NCBI GenBank assembly: GCA_030295235.1
Contig: AP026126.1
Span: 1,178,001-1,242,000, forward strand
Direction of reading: 5' to 3'
DNA length: 64,000 nt
DNA from: Fistulifera solaris
Taxonomy: Eukaryota > Bacillariophyta > Bacillariophyceae > Naviculales > Stauroneidaceae
The position numbers and the translations under genes were made by a program. Of this stretch, positions 12,453 to 23,101 are shown piece by piece. Within the stretch, counting starts at the first letter, position 1, and each line of letters opens with the position of its first letter. The notes under the pieces are model-generated. The model searched no databases and was not told the DNA's origin. It saw only the letters and a list, made by a program, of their open reading frames with translations.

Positions 12453-15400
12453 TTAATGCTCTGGTGCGATGAGAGGCATGCTTTCGCTTGGATAACTGGC
12501 AATGGATTGCGTCTCAGGGTCAACAAGTCGAAATGCGCCCGAGTATGGTGCACGTCTCTTTGCTATGGTGGCCCTTTCAAGCTCGTGATCATGGCGCAAG
12601 TAACGTCCATTGAACGTAGCGAAGAATACAGTCGCTCCCGCGTGGAGGACTATCAGTAGATAAAAAGAAAATGTGTATTCCGGCTTTTCTGAAACTCGAG
12701 TCTCAGTCTTCCCAAGACCCATGTCTTTCATAGCTTTGAAGCAAGGAATGAACATAGCACTCAACAGGTTCGAAAAGAGCTGTTGTATCACAAGAACCGT
12801 GTTTTCACTCAACGGATAAACGACCTCAACTCCCAACTCGGTTGAAATTGGTTGCAACGGACCCACTAGTAAAGCAACTATGACAAGGGCAAATCTCAAA
12901 TCCGTCCCTTTGGCTTCGTCTAAGCTTACCCCACATTCGGCTAAGCCGAATGCCCCCATCACCAACATGAAAATAGTGATGGAGTAATATGTACGCGTAG
13001 TGTCACAAATCTTTCCTACAATGAGACTGGATACCATGATGGCAAACTGAAAAGTTCCCCCAACTATACCCGTATAGGCTCGCCCTGCACCATTGAGTCT
13101 CACGAGATAATCCATAAACGTTGACAATGTGTTGATCACTACCCCTGAAACTGTAAAGGCAACTAGAGAGTGAACGAAACCTCTCCGAGCCATGCAAGCC
13201 TTTATTGATAGTAGAACTTGATCATCTCGAATGTTAATATCGAGGTGATGTGGGGTAAGTATGAGCACCGGTTCCGCTCCCTCATCAAGTGCATCACTTG
13301 GTAACGCGTACTGATTGCCTCCTGTGTAATAAGAATTCAGCGGGTAGTTATAGCTCTGATATGGAAAGCTTGATCCATAAAGCGGTTGCGGGGTCTGATA
13401 GTATGCAAGGTTGTCGAAACTCTGCTCCGCATAAGGCAACTGGTGAGGCTTGCCCGGATAAAGAGGATAGAAGTATGAAACCTCGTCACCTTGCAAATTG
13501 TGATGGAGAAAGCTAGGCCACGCGCCAGCTTGGACCAATATTTCGTCAGGATCACTGACAGGAAAAGGTATGCTTCGGCCTGGCGGTTGCATGTAAGGAT
13601 AATGGCTTGCATGCATCAAGTATGGGTGCATCACCTGCGGATTATTTGTGGTTTGGTGCTGTGTGTCGTCATCGTCACTTTCATTGCCGTTGTTGGGGGA
13701 CGAAACAGGCCAAACATTGGACGGAGAAGGAGCAGGATGAACGGCTTCGTCGTGGTAGGCGGGAGAGCCGCCTTCATGGGACACCGATTCTTTCTCATCG
13801 CTCAACATTTCTGAAGCATTGCAACTCTGTCGTTGGGAGCCATCTAAGGAGTCAGAAACAACTGACTTTCCCTGCAGAGAATGGTTCAAGTCTTTTTCCT
13901 GTTTCTTCCTACTACGAAAATTGAAAGACTTTGAGAAACGTTCCGGGCGGTCTGCACCAATGTTTCTAATGGAGTCAAACATGGATTGGACGCTCGGTAA
14001 CTTCACTTCAAGCGTTCCCTTCATAACACGAGCAGAGTCCGAGGGCGGGGTCGGAGGAGCGTCCTCAAATTGTATCAAAACACCCAAGAAGGTGACCGTT
14101 GATATAATGCTAAGGAGTCCAAAGTAAGGAGGAATATCATCACTGTCGACAACGAGAAGGGTACCGAATATGAAAGCGAAGCCAATCCCAACCTGGTTGG
14201 CGTTCAACGCAATTCCTGTAGCCAGAGTGCGCTCCACGTCTGGAAACCAAGAAGCTGACAATAAAGCAGGAGTACATTGGTACAAAGGCTGGGACAAGCC
14301 AACAAGAAGGAAGCCAACATAGACACGCCACTCGCCCTGGCCCTTCTGCAAGTCGGCTTCAATTATCGGTGGCATCCCACCGCTTTTCACTATACTTCCA
14401 ATCATCAACAGAAGAGACCCGAAGAGTACAGTGCGACGAAGACCCAGACGTGAAAGAATAATGGGCTCACATGCCGAGGCAACTGCATTTGCAATCAAAA
14501 AAACGGTAACTAAAAGCTCAGGGTTAATACTTCCAAATGCTTGTTCCGTCAGTAATGCAATAGGTGCGACGGAGTAGCATGTCCAATCAGACTATCATGA
14601 TGCCATTGAGTGAGCTCACGAACTTCATAAAAAGAGATTTGAATTCTAAAACCCGTACTTACCAGTAAATTCAGCACCGACATGTACATCAGCATAAGCC
14701 AGCGCTTCCAATAAACTTTAAACTCACTGTTGTGTCCCGCGTCACGCTCAGAGGGCTCCTCGTTGTATACTTGCTGGACAGCTGAGGAATCAAATTTATT
14801 TACATTGCGTGGTTCGGCCGCTCTAATCCCAGGATTGCGACCCTCTTTGCGCTGTGAAAACTGTTCTGTTCCAACATCTACTGACTGGATACCTAATCCA
14901 CGAACACAAGCGCCTGCAAATCTTTGGATATGCGAGTCATCAAATTCTCCCTCGAAATGATCAGCGCTATATTCAGATGGATCTGTGTTGGAGTGCATAC
15001 TTCCCGACGTCGGAGTGTTCCGTTTGGCGTATTCAAACAAGTTCGTGTTTTGTTGATATGCAGCCTCCAGCCAGTTAGCCAACTCGTCTTGTGACAAGTT
15101 TTGTGCCTGAGGGTGTAAATACGCTCGATTCTGTTGATATTCACTAGAAATGGTTGGAGGAGACGGATCCAACCCTGCAGACGAAGGGCTCGACAAGGCC
15201 ACGTTTCCCCGGCTTGGTGGATGCTCACCCATGATGGGAGATTTTCGTCCACTCGGCACAGACGTAGGAAACCGGTTGGTCTGGTTTGCGTTGTTCAATT
15301 CATCTCGAATGCTCGGATCGCTACTTTGATCGTCATCACTGCCTCTAGGGCTCCCGAGAAAGCATTTCGACCCCGGTGTATTTCTGTGAGATTGCTCGGT

Positions 15401-15994
15401 TAGCTCTGGACGAACCAAGTCTCGACCTTTCTGTGTAGCTTGTGGGTAGTGATGATGACTCTGGTGGTGATGAAGTTCATCACTGTCTTCCGAGAATGAG
15501 AGGCTCAAATCGAGTTCACGGTTTGCACTATTTGCAGGATCTTGAGACTGAATCATGTCCGCCGCAGAACTGCTACCAGAAAATGAGTATCTTTTGTCGC
15601 TTTGTGGATGAGGAAGGTTTCGGGGATCTCGAAAATAGCTCGATTCGTCATCCGACGACTCTTCAGAGTGTGAATCTTTATCTGCGTAGATACTTCCGGC
15701 AGCACCTAATTCAGGGTTTACGCTTGTCGTTTTCAGAGACGATATCCCACTAGCAATAACGTCATGTGCTCTATTTGTCGAGTCTGGTATGTTTGATAGT
15801 AAATCGCGACCGCTGGGACTGCCTGAGTTGGCTCTATGTTGTGAACTTGGACGGTTCAGCTCGTTTTCTTCACGTGATGAAGGAATTGCCATGTCTCCCA
15901 CTATTGACGCTGTGGATTGTAAAGCGGTAGAGTTGCAGAGTACATCGCCTTTCTCATCGGTTGGCGGTCGCGGTACATCCGAAAACAACGGCAT
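12453..15994 (-). CDS. Major facilitator transporter, SLC49/FLVCR-like, with long N-terminal extension
   Basis: Two exons, 15994-14663 and 14591-12453, joined by a 71-bp intron in phase 0, give 1,156 residues. About 425 low-complexity, Ser/Asn/His-rich residues come before the first membrane helix. The splice joins LMYMSVLNLL to SDWTCYSVAPIALL, completing that first helix in the style of FLVCR and DIRC2 transporters. Later features fit the major facilitator fold: SRLGLRRTVLFGS between helices 2 and 3, GIALNANQVGIGFAFIFG, and a large cytosolic loop of more than 250 residues rich in Pro, Tyr and Asn between helices 6 and 7. Relatives move haem, choline or other small molecules; the substrate cannot be read here. 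The size, about twice the family norm, is due to the disordered extension and loop. Confidence 0.75.
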
Positions 15995-16600
15995 ACCCGA
16001 GTTCTCAGACCAAGAATATTGTAGGTATCCAGTCGAAACAGCGAGAAATCAATGAGCCGCGAAGCACGTGCAGAAAGCGCCGAAAATTTTCGAAAAACTC
16101 CGCCACCAAGAATACTGTCAGTGAGAAAACAAGTAAAGTAAAGACGAGAATAGTCTAGTAATAAAAAATGATGAAAGATGATCAGATGATTATGAAGCGA
16201 AGACCTTTTTCGGCTGTGATGTGCGATATTCGTTTTTAGTCCATTTTTTGGACGGGTTTTCGGTCGATGGAAAATGAGCGCCGTGCGCCATGCGTTAAAT
16301 CTAGAGTTACTTAGACAATCTGCAGTATTTACGTTTCCGTTGATACTTCAACTACATAAATAAAACTTTTCAGAATGTTGTCGTGCCGTCGGGTTACTCA
16401 GCTCGTGATTTACTTGTAAAAGTGAAACGGGACTCATCCGGCAACTGCTCACTCATGTTTGCGATGTCGCGAAGTTTTGTTCGAAGTCTCAATTTCAGTT
16501 GCTGCATACCTTTTCGCGCTTATCACTGCACAAGGTGATAGACGGCGCAATTGACACATACATAACGGGAGTGCGTCGCTGGAAAGCAATAGTTTCGGAA
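15995..16600. other. Intergenic region, divergent transporter and kinase genes
   Basis: This lies between the transporter start and the first ATG of the kinase frame. The kinase frame is open from 16499, without an ATG before 16601, and a TTTCAG at about 16492-16497 could be the acceptor of an upstream intron. No repeat or RNA gene is seen. Confidence 0.4.
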
Positions 16601-18010
16601 ATGCCTCGCATCGAGAACCCAGAAGCGTTTAGAAGCGCAAGAAGAGAGGATGTAGCGAAGAAAGCCGAGGCGGTGGTTGCATCCGAGATTGCCAGATCGT
16701 CATCGTTAGATCCCAATGGTCTAGCGATGATCCCGTCGTTTTCGACTTCAGAGTTGACATTTGGGCGTGTTGTAGGCCGTGGGGGATTCTGTGTCGTTCA
16801 CGAGCTCGTCGCGATCAAGCTGAAAGAAAAGGCAAACAACAAGAAAAGCAACTTTCGTCTACGAGGATTTGCGAGCCATAATGCAATGGAAGGGTCGAAA
16901 TCACTAGACACAACAACACGCGAACATCTAGCGAGGCGGGTTTGGTCCAAGTCTGGAAAATACGTCACCAAACGCATGGAACCGTCACTTTGGGAAACCG
17001 ATAGAGTTAGCTCCTTGAAAGGGGTCATCGACCTTGCTTTAGAAATGCACTTTCTAGCAAGCTTAAATCATGTTCACATCATCGATTTAAAGGGAATATG
17101 CGAGGCTAGCCCATTCAGTGAAGTCGGCTTCTTTCTGGTCCTTGATCATCTGAAGGAGACGTTGTCAAAAAGGCTGACGCAGTGGATGCACGTCAAACGA
17201 ACAACAAAAGGAATAACAGGCCTCATAACAGGAAGCAAAACAAAAACAAAAAAGCTTCTTATCGATCAGCTTCTTGTAGCTCACGATATTGCAAATGGAA
17301 TGCAGTATTTGCACAGCAAGAAAATCATTTTCCGGGACTTGGTAAGTAATTGGAGATGTCTCAAATGTATTTGCTTTCTGTTCGTTTCTAAACAGCCTCG
17401 TCTCGAAGAAACCTGATAATGTCGGCTTCCATCAAGATGATGATACTGTGAAAATATTTGATTTTGGTCTCGCTAAAGAGCTACAGGATTCAGAGCGAGA
17501 TGAAAACGGCCTCTATCGGATGACAGGCGTCACAGGTACGATCCTATTTGTGAAGTTGCATTGAATTCTTTTAAAGTAGGAGCCTACTGACACTGTCCTA
17601 TCAACTTTTTTGATTGACAAGGTGCACTAAGATATATGGCACCTGAAGTTGGCCTTCGACAGCCATATAATCTATCAGCTGACGTATACAGCTGGTCCAT
17701 GATAATGTGGTATATAATGGCGCTAGAGCCTCCTTTCGGTGCCTATTTACCGAATATGTTCTTTGAACGGGTATTTCAGAAAGGGTATCGCCCTGCGATG
17801 AAAGACAAATGGTCTGATCCATTGAAGACTTTGATGAAGGAAAGTTGGTCTAGTGATGTAAGCGAACGACCAAGTTTCGAGGCAATTCAGAAGACACTAA
17901 GAGATGTTGCAAAATCACTAGACCCCGGTATTGCCAATTTCCTTGCTGCTGATACGGCCTCTTCCAACGGCAAAAATTCACTCAAGCTCAACAACTCTTC
18001 TCACCATTGA
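16601..18010 (+). CDS. Protein kinase with FRD in place of HRD
   Basis: Three exons (16601-17341, 17409-17535, 17622-18010) give 418 residues from the first ATG. The frame is open further upstream to 16499, so a 5' exon may be missing. The glycine loop is GRVVGRGGFCVV. A long basic insert follows before the likely ATP-binding lysine in YVTKRMEP. The catalytic loop is FRDLKPDN, where the usual histidine of HRD is phenylalanine while the catalytic Asp, Lys and Asn remain. DFGLAKE and MAPEV mark the activation segment. The fold most resembles tyrosine-kinase-like or related Ser/Thr kinases. The second intron acceptor is CTCGAAG at 17408; the nearer CAG would bring in a stop. The stop is 69 bp from the convergent gene. 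Confidence 0.75.
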
Positions 18011-18079
18011 TGGAACGCTACTTGACACTCTTAGCATAAGGCAGACGGCTACTTTGTAAAATAATTTCAATCTTAAACT

Positions 18080-19303
18080 CTAAGATGTTCTTATGGATAA
18101 AGCAGATACAAACTCAGAAGCTGCATCAATTCTTTTACCGACGGCACAACGATAAAAGTGAGCGATACTGGATGAATTCACGTCGGCAACAGATCCAACC
18201 TTACTATGAACTGCTTCATTATCAAGCCATCGGCAGTCTTCGAAATACACGTCCGCGCCATCATAATAAAAGACAAGGCTACTTGTCACCGCATTCTTGA
18301 AATAAATACCCCGAATCAGTACGTCTCGAGCGTAAGGGCCAAAACTTAGATGCGATCCACCAGTTTCAATGCTACATCCGCTGCATTCAATCCGAATATT
18401 CTCCGCATTGACGAAAATCGGCCCGTAACTTGCCTTGAGTACCGCGTTAGGACAGATGGTGATACGAATCTGATCTTCATAAAGAACAAACGGATTCTCT
18501 GTCACAACATCCCCGTCTACCTTAGCGAAATGCACCGAGTTCCGTACGAATCGTTCGGCCGAAAAAGCGTTAGCTTCTTGAATAACTGCTTTCAGATCGT
18601 TCCACGTTTTATATCCAACCGTTTTTCCGTCGGAACATACACGAGGATGAACACGTGTCCATTGATAGAAGTTCATGGGAGGAGGATTTTTCACGAATCG
18701 TTCGCGACGGGCGTCCCACATTTTCCTATGATCTTCCGAAGTAGCATTCAAATGTAGAGCTTCGTCCACAACCATCAAGACAGCTTGTTTTCCCGTTTCC
18801 GGAGACGTTTCAATAAAATATCGCTCCATGTCGGAGTCATCGATGCTAGCGATCTGCGTGTCACTGAGAGTGCTTCCGAGCGGTTTGCCCGTTGACGTTG
18901 AACTCATGAGAATTAACGCTGGTGGAGGTAAGGCACCACTTTGTCTCCTCAATACCATCGACGCTACTGTCTCCTCTCGTAGAGTATAATGAATCGTCAG
19001 CGATGTAATTGTAACGACTCCCAAAAAGCCGGAAAAGATTATGGCGGACAACATAACCGCCAGTAGCAAGGAGAACTCATACAAGCTGAAGTGAAGTAGC
19101 GTCCCACCAAAAACGGAATATTCTTCCACCAAAGAAGCCATTAAGGGATCATCCTCAGAGCTGGAAATAGAAGAATGTTGCGGGATCGAATGAGATAAAG
19201 CGGAAATATTGCCGGCATTACTGGGTCTTCGAATGTGCAGTGCGTTGCCCTTGTTCTTTTGCCTCCGCCCATATTCCGCAATTTCCCTCTTTACGGACAA
19301 CAA
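18080..19303 (-). CDS. Membrane-anchored right-handed beta-helix protein (pectin-lyase-like fold)
   Basis: The single-exon ORF codes 407 residues. About 65 polar residues come first, then one strong membrane segment (FSLLLAVMLSAIIFSGFLG) at about residues 77-100. The C-terminal half has the rhythm of a parallel beta-helix: ITICPNAVLKA, IFVNAENIRIECSGCSIETG, LIRGIYFKNAV, VYFEDCRWLDNEA, AHFYRCAVGK. Diatoms have many single-pass proteins with such domains, but I do not know a function for this one. I see no catalytic lyase residues that I can name. The topology suggests a type II protein with the helix outside the cytosol. Confidence 0.6.
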   Translation of the reverse strand: MLSVKREIAEYGRRQKNKGNALHIRRPSNAGNISALSHSIPQHSSISSSEDDPLMASLVEEYSVFGGTLLHFSLYEFSLLLAVMLSAIIFSGFLGVVTITSLTIHYTLREETVASMVLRRQSGALPPPALILMSSTSTGKPLGSTLSDTQIASIDDSDMERYFIETSPETGKQAVLMVVDEALHLNATSEDHRKMWDARRERFVKNPPPMNFYQWTRVHPRVCSDGKTVGYKTWNDLKAVIQEANAFSAERFVRNSVHFAKVDGDVVTENPFVLYEDQIRITICPNAVLKASYGPIFVNAENIRIECSGCSIETGGSHLSFGPYARDVLIRGIYFKNAVTSSLVFYYDGADVYFEDCRWLDNEAVHSKVGSVADVNSSSIAHFYRCAVGKRIDAASEFVSALSIRTS

Positions 19304-19542
19304 TTATGCGTGCGATCCTGCTGACTACTGCGGTGACGGTCAGCTTCAAACGAGATGCAATTTACTATAAAGAGGAAGTGAGAAAGGTACAAGGAGAGAG
19401 TGGCCATCTCTATCTTCAATAACTGCGTTTTTATTTCGTCGGCCGCGATTTGTTTTCAAAACGTTTTTCCAAAATAATACTCTGGAGTAATAATGAAGTC
19501 TTTCGTCTCCGCGGCGAGTAACGTACGATGTACGGTACATTC

Positions 19543-19655
19543 GTATGGCAAACTAAAAACGACGTCCTTCAGGTTTTCACCACAATGAAAAATGTTACTC
19601 CGTACGTAGTAATAGAAACACCACTACGATTTTTTTGTAGTACCCTGGCGGTCTT
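19543..19655 (+). repeat. Left copy of direct repeat flanking the minisatellite
   Basis: About 113 bp, starting GTATGGCAAACT and ending TGGCGGTCTT. It matches the right copy at 20534-20637 in the same orientation, including the blocks GGTTTTCACCACA and GAAACACCACTA. Confidence 0.8.
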
Positions 19656-20533
19656 GCAAGACTTCGAACTATTGCTGGACTTCCGACTATTGCTGGACTT
19701 CCGACTAACTATTGCAAGACTTCCAACTATTGCAAGACTTCCGACTATTGCAAGACTTCCAACTATGGCTGGACTTCCGACTATTGCACACTTCCGACAA
19801 TTGCTGGACTTCCGACTATTGCTAGACTTCTGACTATTGCAAGACTTCCGAGTATTGCAAGACTTCCGACTATTGCACACTTCTGACTATTAAAAGACTT
19901 CCGACTATTGGTGGACTTCCGACTATTGCTGGACTTCCAACTATTGCAAGACTTCTGACTATTGCAAAACTTCCGACTATTGCTGGACTTCCAACTATTG
20001 CATACTTCCGATTATTGCACACTTCCAAATATTGCAAGACTTCTGACTATTGCACACTTCCGACTATTGCAAGACTTCCAACCTATTGCTGGACTTCCGG
20101 TTATTGTACACTTCCGCCCTATTGCTGGACTTCCGACTATTGCACACTATTGCTGGACTTCCGACTATTGCACACTTGGCGACTATTGCACACTTCCAAC
20201 TATTGCAAGACTTCTGACTATTGCAAGACTTCCGACTATTGCACACTATTGCTGGACTTCCGACTATTGCACACTTCCCGACTATTTCACACTTCCGACT
20301 CTTGCTGGACTTCCGACTATTGCACACTTCCGACTATTGCTGGACTTCCCACTATTGGAAGACTTCCGACTATTGCACACTTCTGACTATTGCAAGACTT
20401 CCGACTATTGCACACTTCCAACTATTGCAAGACTTCCGACTATTGCAAAACTTCCAACTATTGCTGGACTTCCGACTATTGCACACTTCCCGATTATTGC
20501 ACACTTCTGAATATTGCAAGACTTCTGACTAAT
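19656..20533 (+). repeat. Minisatellite, 17-18 bp unit, about 48 copies
   Basis: The unit is CTTCCGACTATTGC followed by a variable tail: AAGA and TGGA variants give 18 bp, and the ACA variant gives 17 bp. The three classes are interspersed, with scattered substitutions such as CCAACTATT and CTGACTATT. Because 18 is a multiple of three, long repetitive frames open on both strands, broken wherever a 17-bp unit occurs. These frames are by-products and are not called as genes. Confidence 0.9.
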
Positions 20534-20637
20534 GTATGGCAAACTGAAGCGACGTCTTTCCGGTTTTCACCACACTGAACAATGTTAATTGAAACACCAC
20601 TATATTTTTTAGTAGTACCTAGTACGCTGGCGGTCTT
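20534..20637 (+). repeat. Right copy of direct repeat flanking the minisatellite
   Basis: About 104 bp, starting GTATGGCAAACT and ending TGGCGGTCTT. It is diverged from the left copy by scattered substitutions and a few short gaps. Confidence 0.8.
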
Positions 20638-20793
20638 CTGTCGGTTGGCTCGTTTTCACCTTGCGGTTGCTGCGCATCGCGACGGAGCTGTGATGACAAT
20701 GAATAACTCAGCGGAATCTGTTAGCATCTTTTAATATTACCTAAACAAACGCGCTGACCTCTACCAATCAGAAGAGATTCTTTAATATAGAAA

Positions 20794-22596
20794 ATGGTAA
20801 GTAAAACGAAGAAGCCGCGAAGATTATGACTGCGTATTCACACTGGACCAGAGGAATGACCGATCTCTACCGATCTCTATCGCTCTGCATATTTTATCGT
20901 GCGGATGAAAAGCATTCGGCGTTCATCTTGTGAATTTTGACTGATGATTACATTTGTGTCAATAGGTCGTACTTTCTGCTTCAGTATGCTCCCAACAGGG
21001 AAAGGCTCTCGTTTCACGCCAGTTCGTTGAGATGAGTCGTCTCCGCGTAGAGGGTCTGTTTGCTGCCTTCCCCAAACTGGTCGGTCATGCCAAACAACAC
21101 ACATTTGTTGAAACTGACTCCGTTCGATACGTCTATCAACCGCTCGAGAATAATCTCTACCTATTATTGATTACCACGAAAACATCCAACATTGTGGAAG
21201 ATCTAGGAACACTCCGACTATTGGCCAAAGTTGTGCCAGATATTGCGGGCGGCTTTCAAGAGCACGCCATTCAAGATCATGCGTTTGATCTGATTTTCGC
21301 CTTTGATGAAGTTCTTACGGCCGGAGGGTACAAAGAGGAGGCAACGCTCAACTCCATCCGAACGAACTTGGTCATGGACTCGCATGAAGAACGCATTGCC
21401 GACAGTATGCGTGAGGCACAAGAAGCCGAAGCGAGAAAGCGAATGATGGATCAAGCCAAAAAAATTCAAGAACAAAAGTTGCACCAGACAAAGCAAAATT
21501 TCTTACATGGAGGGACCGGGGAGGTTTCCAGTCAGGTGGTATGGAAGGCTTTGGCGGCGGCGGATACGGATCCAGTGATCCCTTTTCCCAACAACCGCAA
21601 CAACCGGTTATGCATCAGCACAATGACCCGTATGCTCATCTCTATCAACAGCAGCCTGCTGTGGCAGAAGCGCCAAAGGTGATTGCCAAGTCTGGTTTGA
21701 AGCTTGGTGGAGGTGCAAAAGTGGGAGGCGGAAAAAGCAACAATCTCATGGCAGCGATGGCCAAGGAAGACAATCTGTTTGGTGGAGCTGGTGGTGGCTT
21801 GGGCGGCTTGAGTGCTGCAGCATCATCCTTTGATATCTCTGTCCCGGCACCGAAGCAAGTGGCTGCCCCGTCCACTCCTCTCTCGGTATCCATCGAAGAA
21901 AAGGTGACCGTGACTATGAACCGCGAAGGTGCTGTCGATTCCGCGGAAGTCAAAGGTACTCTTACAGTCACTGCGAACACCGATGCTGGAACAATGGCAC
22001 TTGTTACGGTCAATAAAGCGCAGTTACCGGCGGAATTCAACTTTGCTACGCATCCCAAAATCGATAAGAAAGTGTACGAAACGCAAAATGGTGCGTTATC
22101 GCTCAAGGGTGGAAAAGGTTTTCCCGTCAATCGTCCTGTTGGTATTTTGCGCTGGTCGTACCAGGGAGACGATGTGGCCCCTTTAACTATCAACTGCTGG
22201 CCCGAGGATGAAGGAACTGGCTCTATTGTCGTAAACATCGAGATGGAATTGACACGACCGGATCTAGTTTTACAGGACGTCAATATTCTATTGCCTTTGG
22301 GAACTACAGACCCACCAAGAATTGAGAATATTGATGGGCAGTACAAGCATGACGCTCGAGCTGGTATGATGTGCTGGCACTTTGACCAAATTGATAGCAG
22401 CAACGGAACGGGCAGTCTCGAATTCAGCATTCCAGGCCACGATGTCGAGGCATTCTTCCCCGTGCAAGTCGGGTTCCGCTCGGAAACATTAATGTGTCCC
22501 CTCCAGATTATGAGCATCACCAATATGTCCAATGGAACGCCTATTCCGCATCAGCTGACAAAGAGTCTCTCGCCTGATACTTATCAATGCGCATGA
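20794..22596 (+). CDS. ARCN1: Coatomer subunit delta
   Basis: Delta-COP is part of the COPI coat for Golgi-to-ER and intra-Golgi traffic. The first coding exon appears to be the ATG alone (20794-20796), followed by GTAAGT and a 169-bp intron. Exon 2 (20966-22596) continues VVLSASVCSQQGKALVSRQF, which is the expected start of the family. The longin domain has KQHTFVETDSVRYVYQPLE, TTKTSNIVEDL and FDLIFAFDEV. A coiled segment (MDSHEERIADSMREAQEAEA) and a Gly/Gln-rich linker lead to the C-terminal mu-homology domain, ending MSNGTPIPHQLTKSLSPDTY. One frame change lies in the G4 run at 21518-21521. Adding one G joins HGGTG to GGFQSGGMEGFGGG and gives 544 residues, close to the usual length. Confidence 0.9.
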
Positions 22597-23101
22597 GTTT
22601 GATAAATTAATTTAAGACGGAGTACCGAATTCAGTTATTTCTTGTCCATGCAATTTGAAGTCCTATCGTAATCGTAGAGGCCGGTGATCCAATTCGACCT
22701 CATGAATTCTCGAGCCCGACAGCGATATATTTTATCTTATTATTCCTTAACGGCTCTATGTAGAGACCATAAGCAAGAAGCGACGTTTATTGGAACACAC
22801 CGAACACGAAACATGAACTACACGACAGATGGAATGATGCGAATGCGTAGGCCATAGGCGCACGTAGGCCCTGTAAGGTTAGTGATATATTTCGATTTGA
22901 ATTTCGAAAGTACTATAAGCCATCAAGTTGGCTCCCTTTCTGTTGCAAATAAATTTTTAGAGTGCAATCAACGCGAGCCCATCTCCCGCCAAAAGCATTG
23001 CGTGCATTCTATTGCGAACGCACAAAAACAAAACTGCGCCTCTCTTTCATTTCGGAGGGAAAGACTGTCTCTTTGCACTCATCCTTGAATACAAAACTAA
23101 A
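22597..23101. other. Intergenic region
   Basis: Between coatomer delta and the Ctf4 gene, about 505 bp. No gene, repeat or RNA signal is recognised; it should hold the Ctf4 promoter. Confidence 0.4.

Larger units (their letters stand above)
19304..20793. other. Intergenic region carrying the 18-bp minisatellite
   Basis: This 1.5-kb divergent region between the beta-helix gene and coatomer delta is mostly minisatellite (19656-20533) plus its two flanking direct repeats. The remaining stretch at 20638-20793 shows nothing I recognise and should hold the coatomer promoter. Confidence 0.6.

Noticed and set aside
19656-20533. CRISPR array
   Set aside because: Units abut directly with no unique spacers, and the host is a eukaryote; this is a minisatellite.
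19528-20578. Long repetitive ORFs across the minisatellite
   Set aside because: They exist on both strands only because the unit is 18 bp, and break at 17-bp units. No start context or gene signals.
19543-20637. LTR retrotransposon with short terminal repeats
   Set aside because: There is no gag/pol coding, primer-binding site or polypurine tract between the repeats, only the minisatellite.
21645-22532. 295-codon ORF antisense to coatomer delta
   Set aside because: It is the reverse frame of a confirmed conserved gene and has no recognisable domain.
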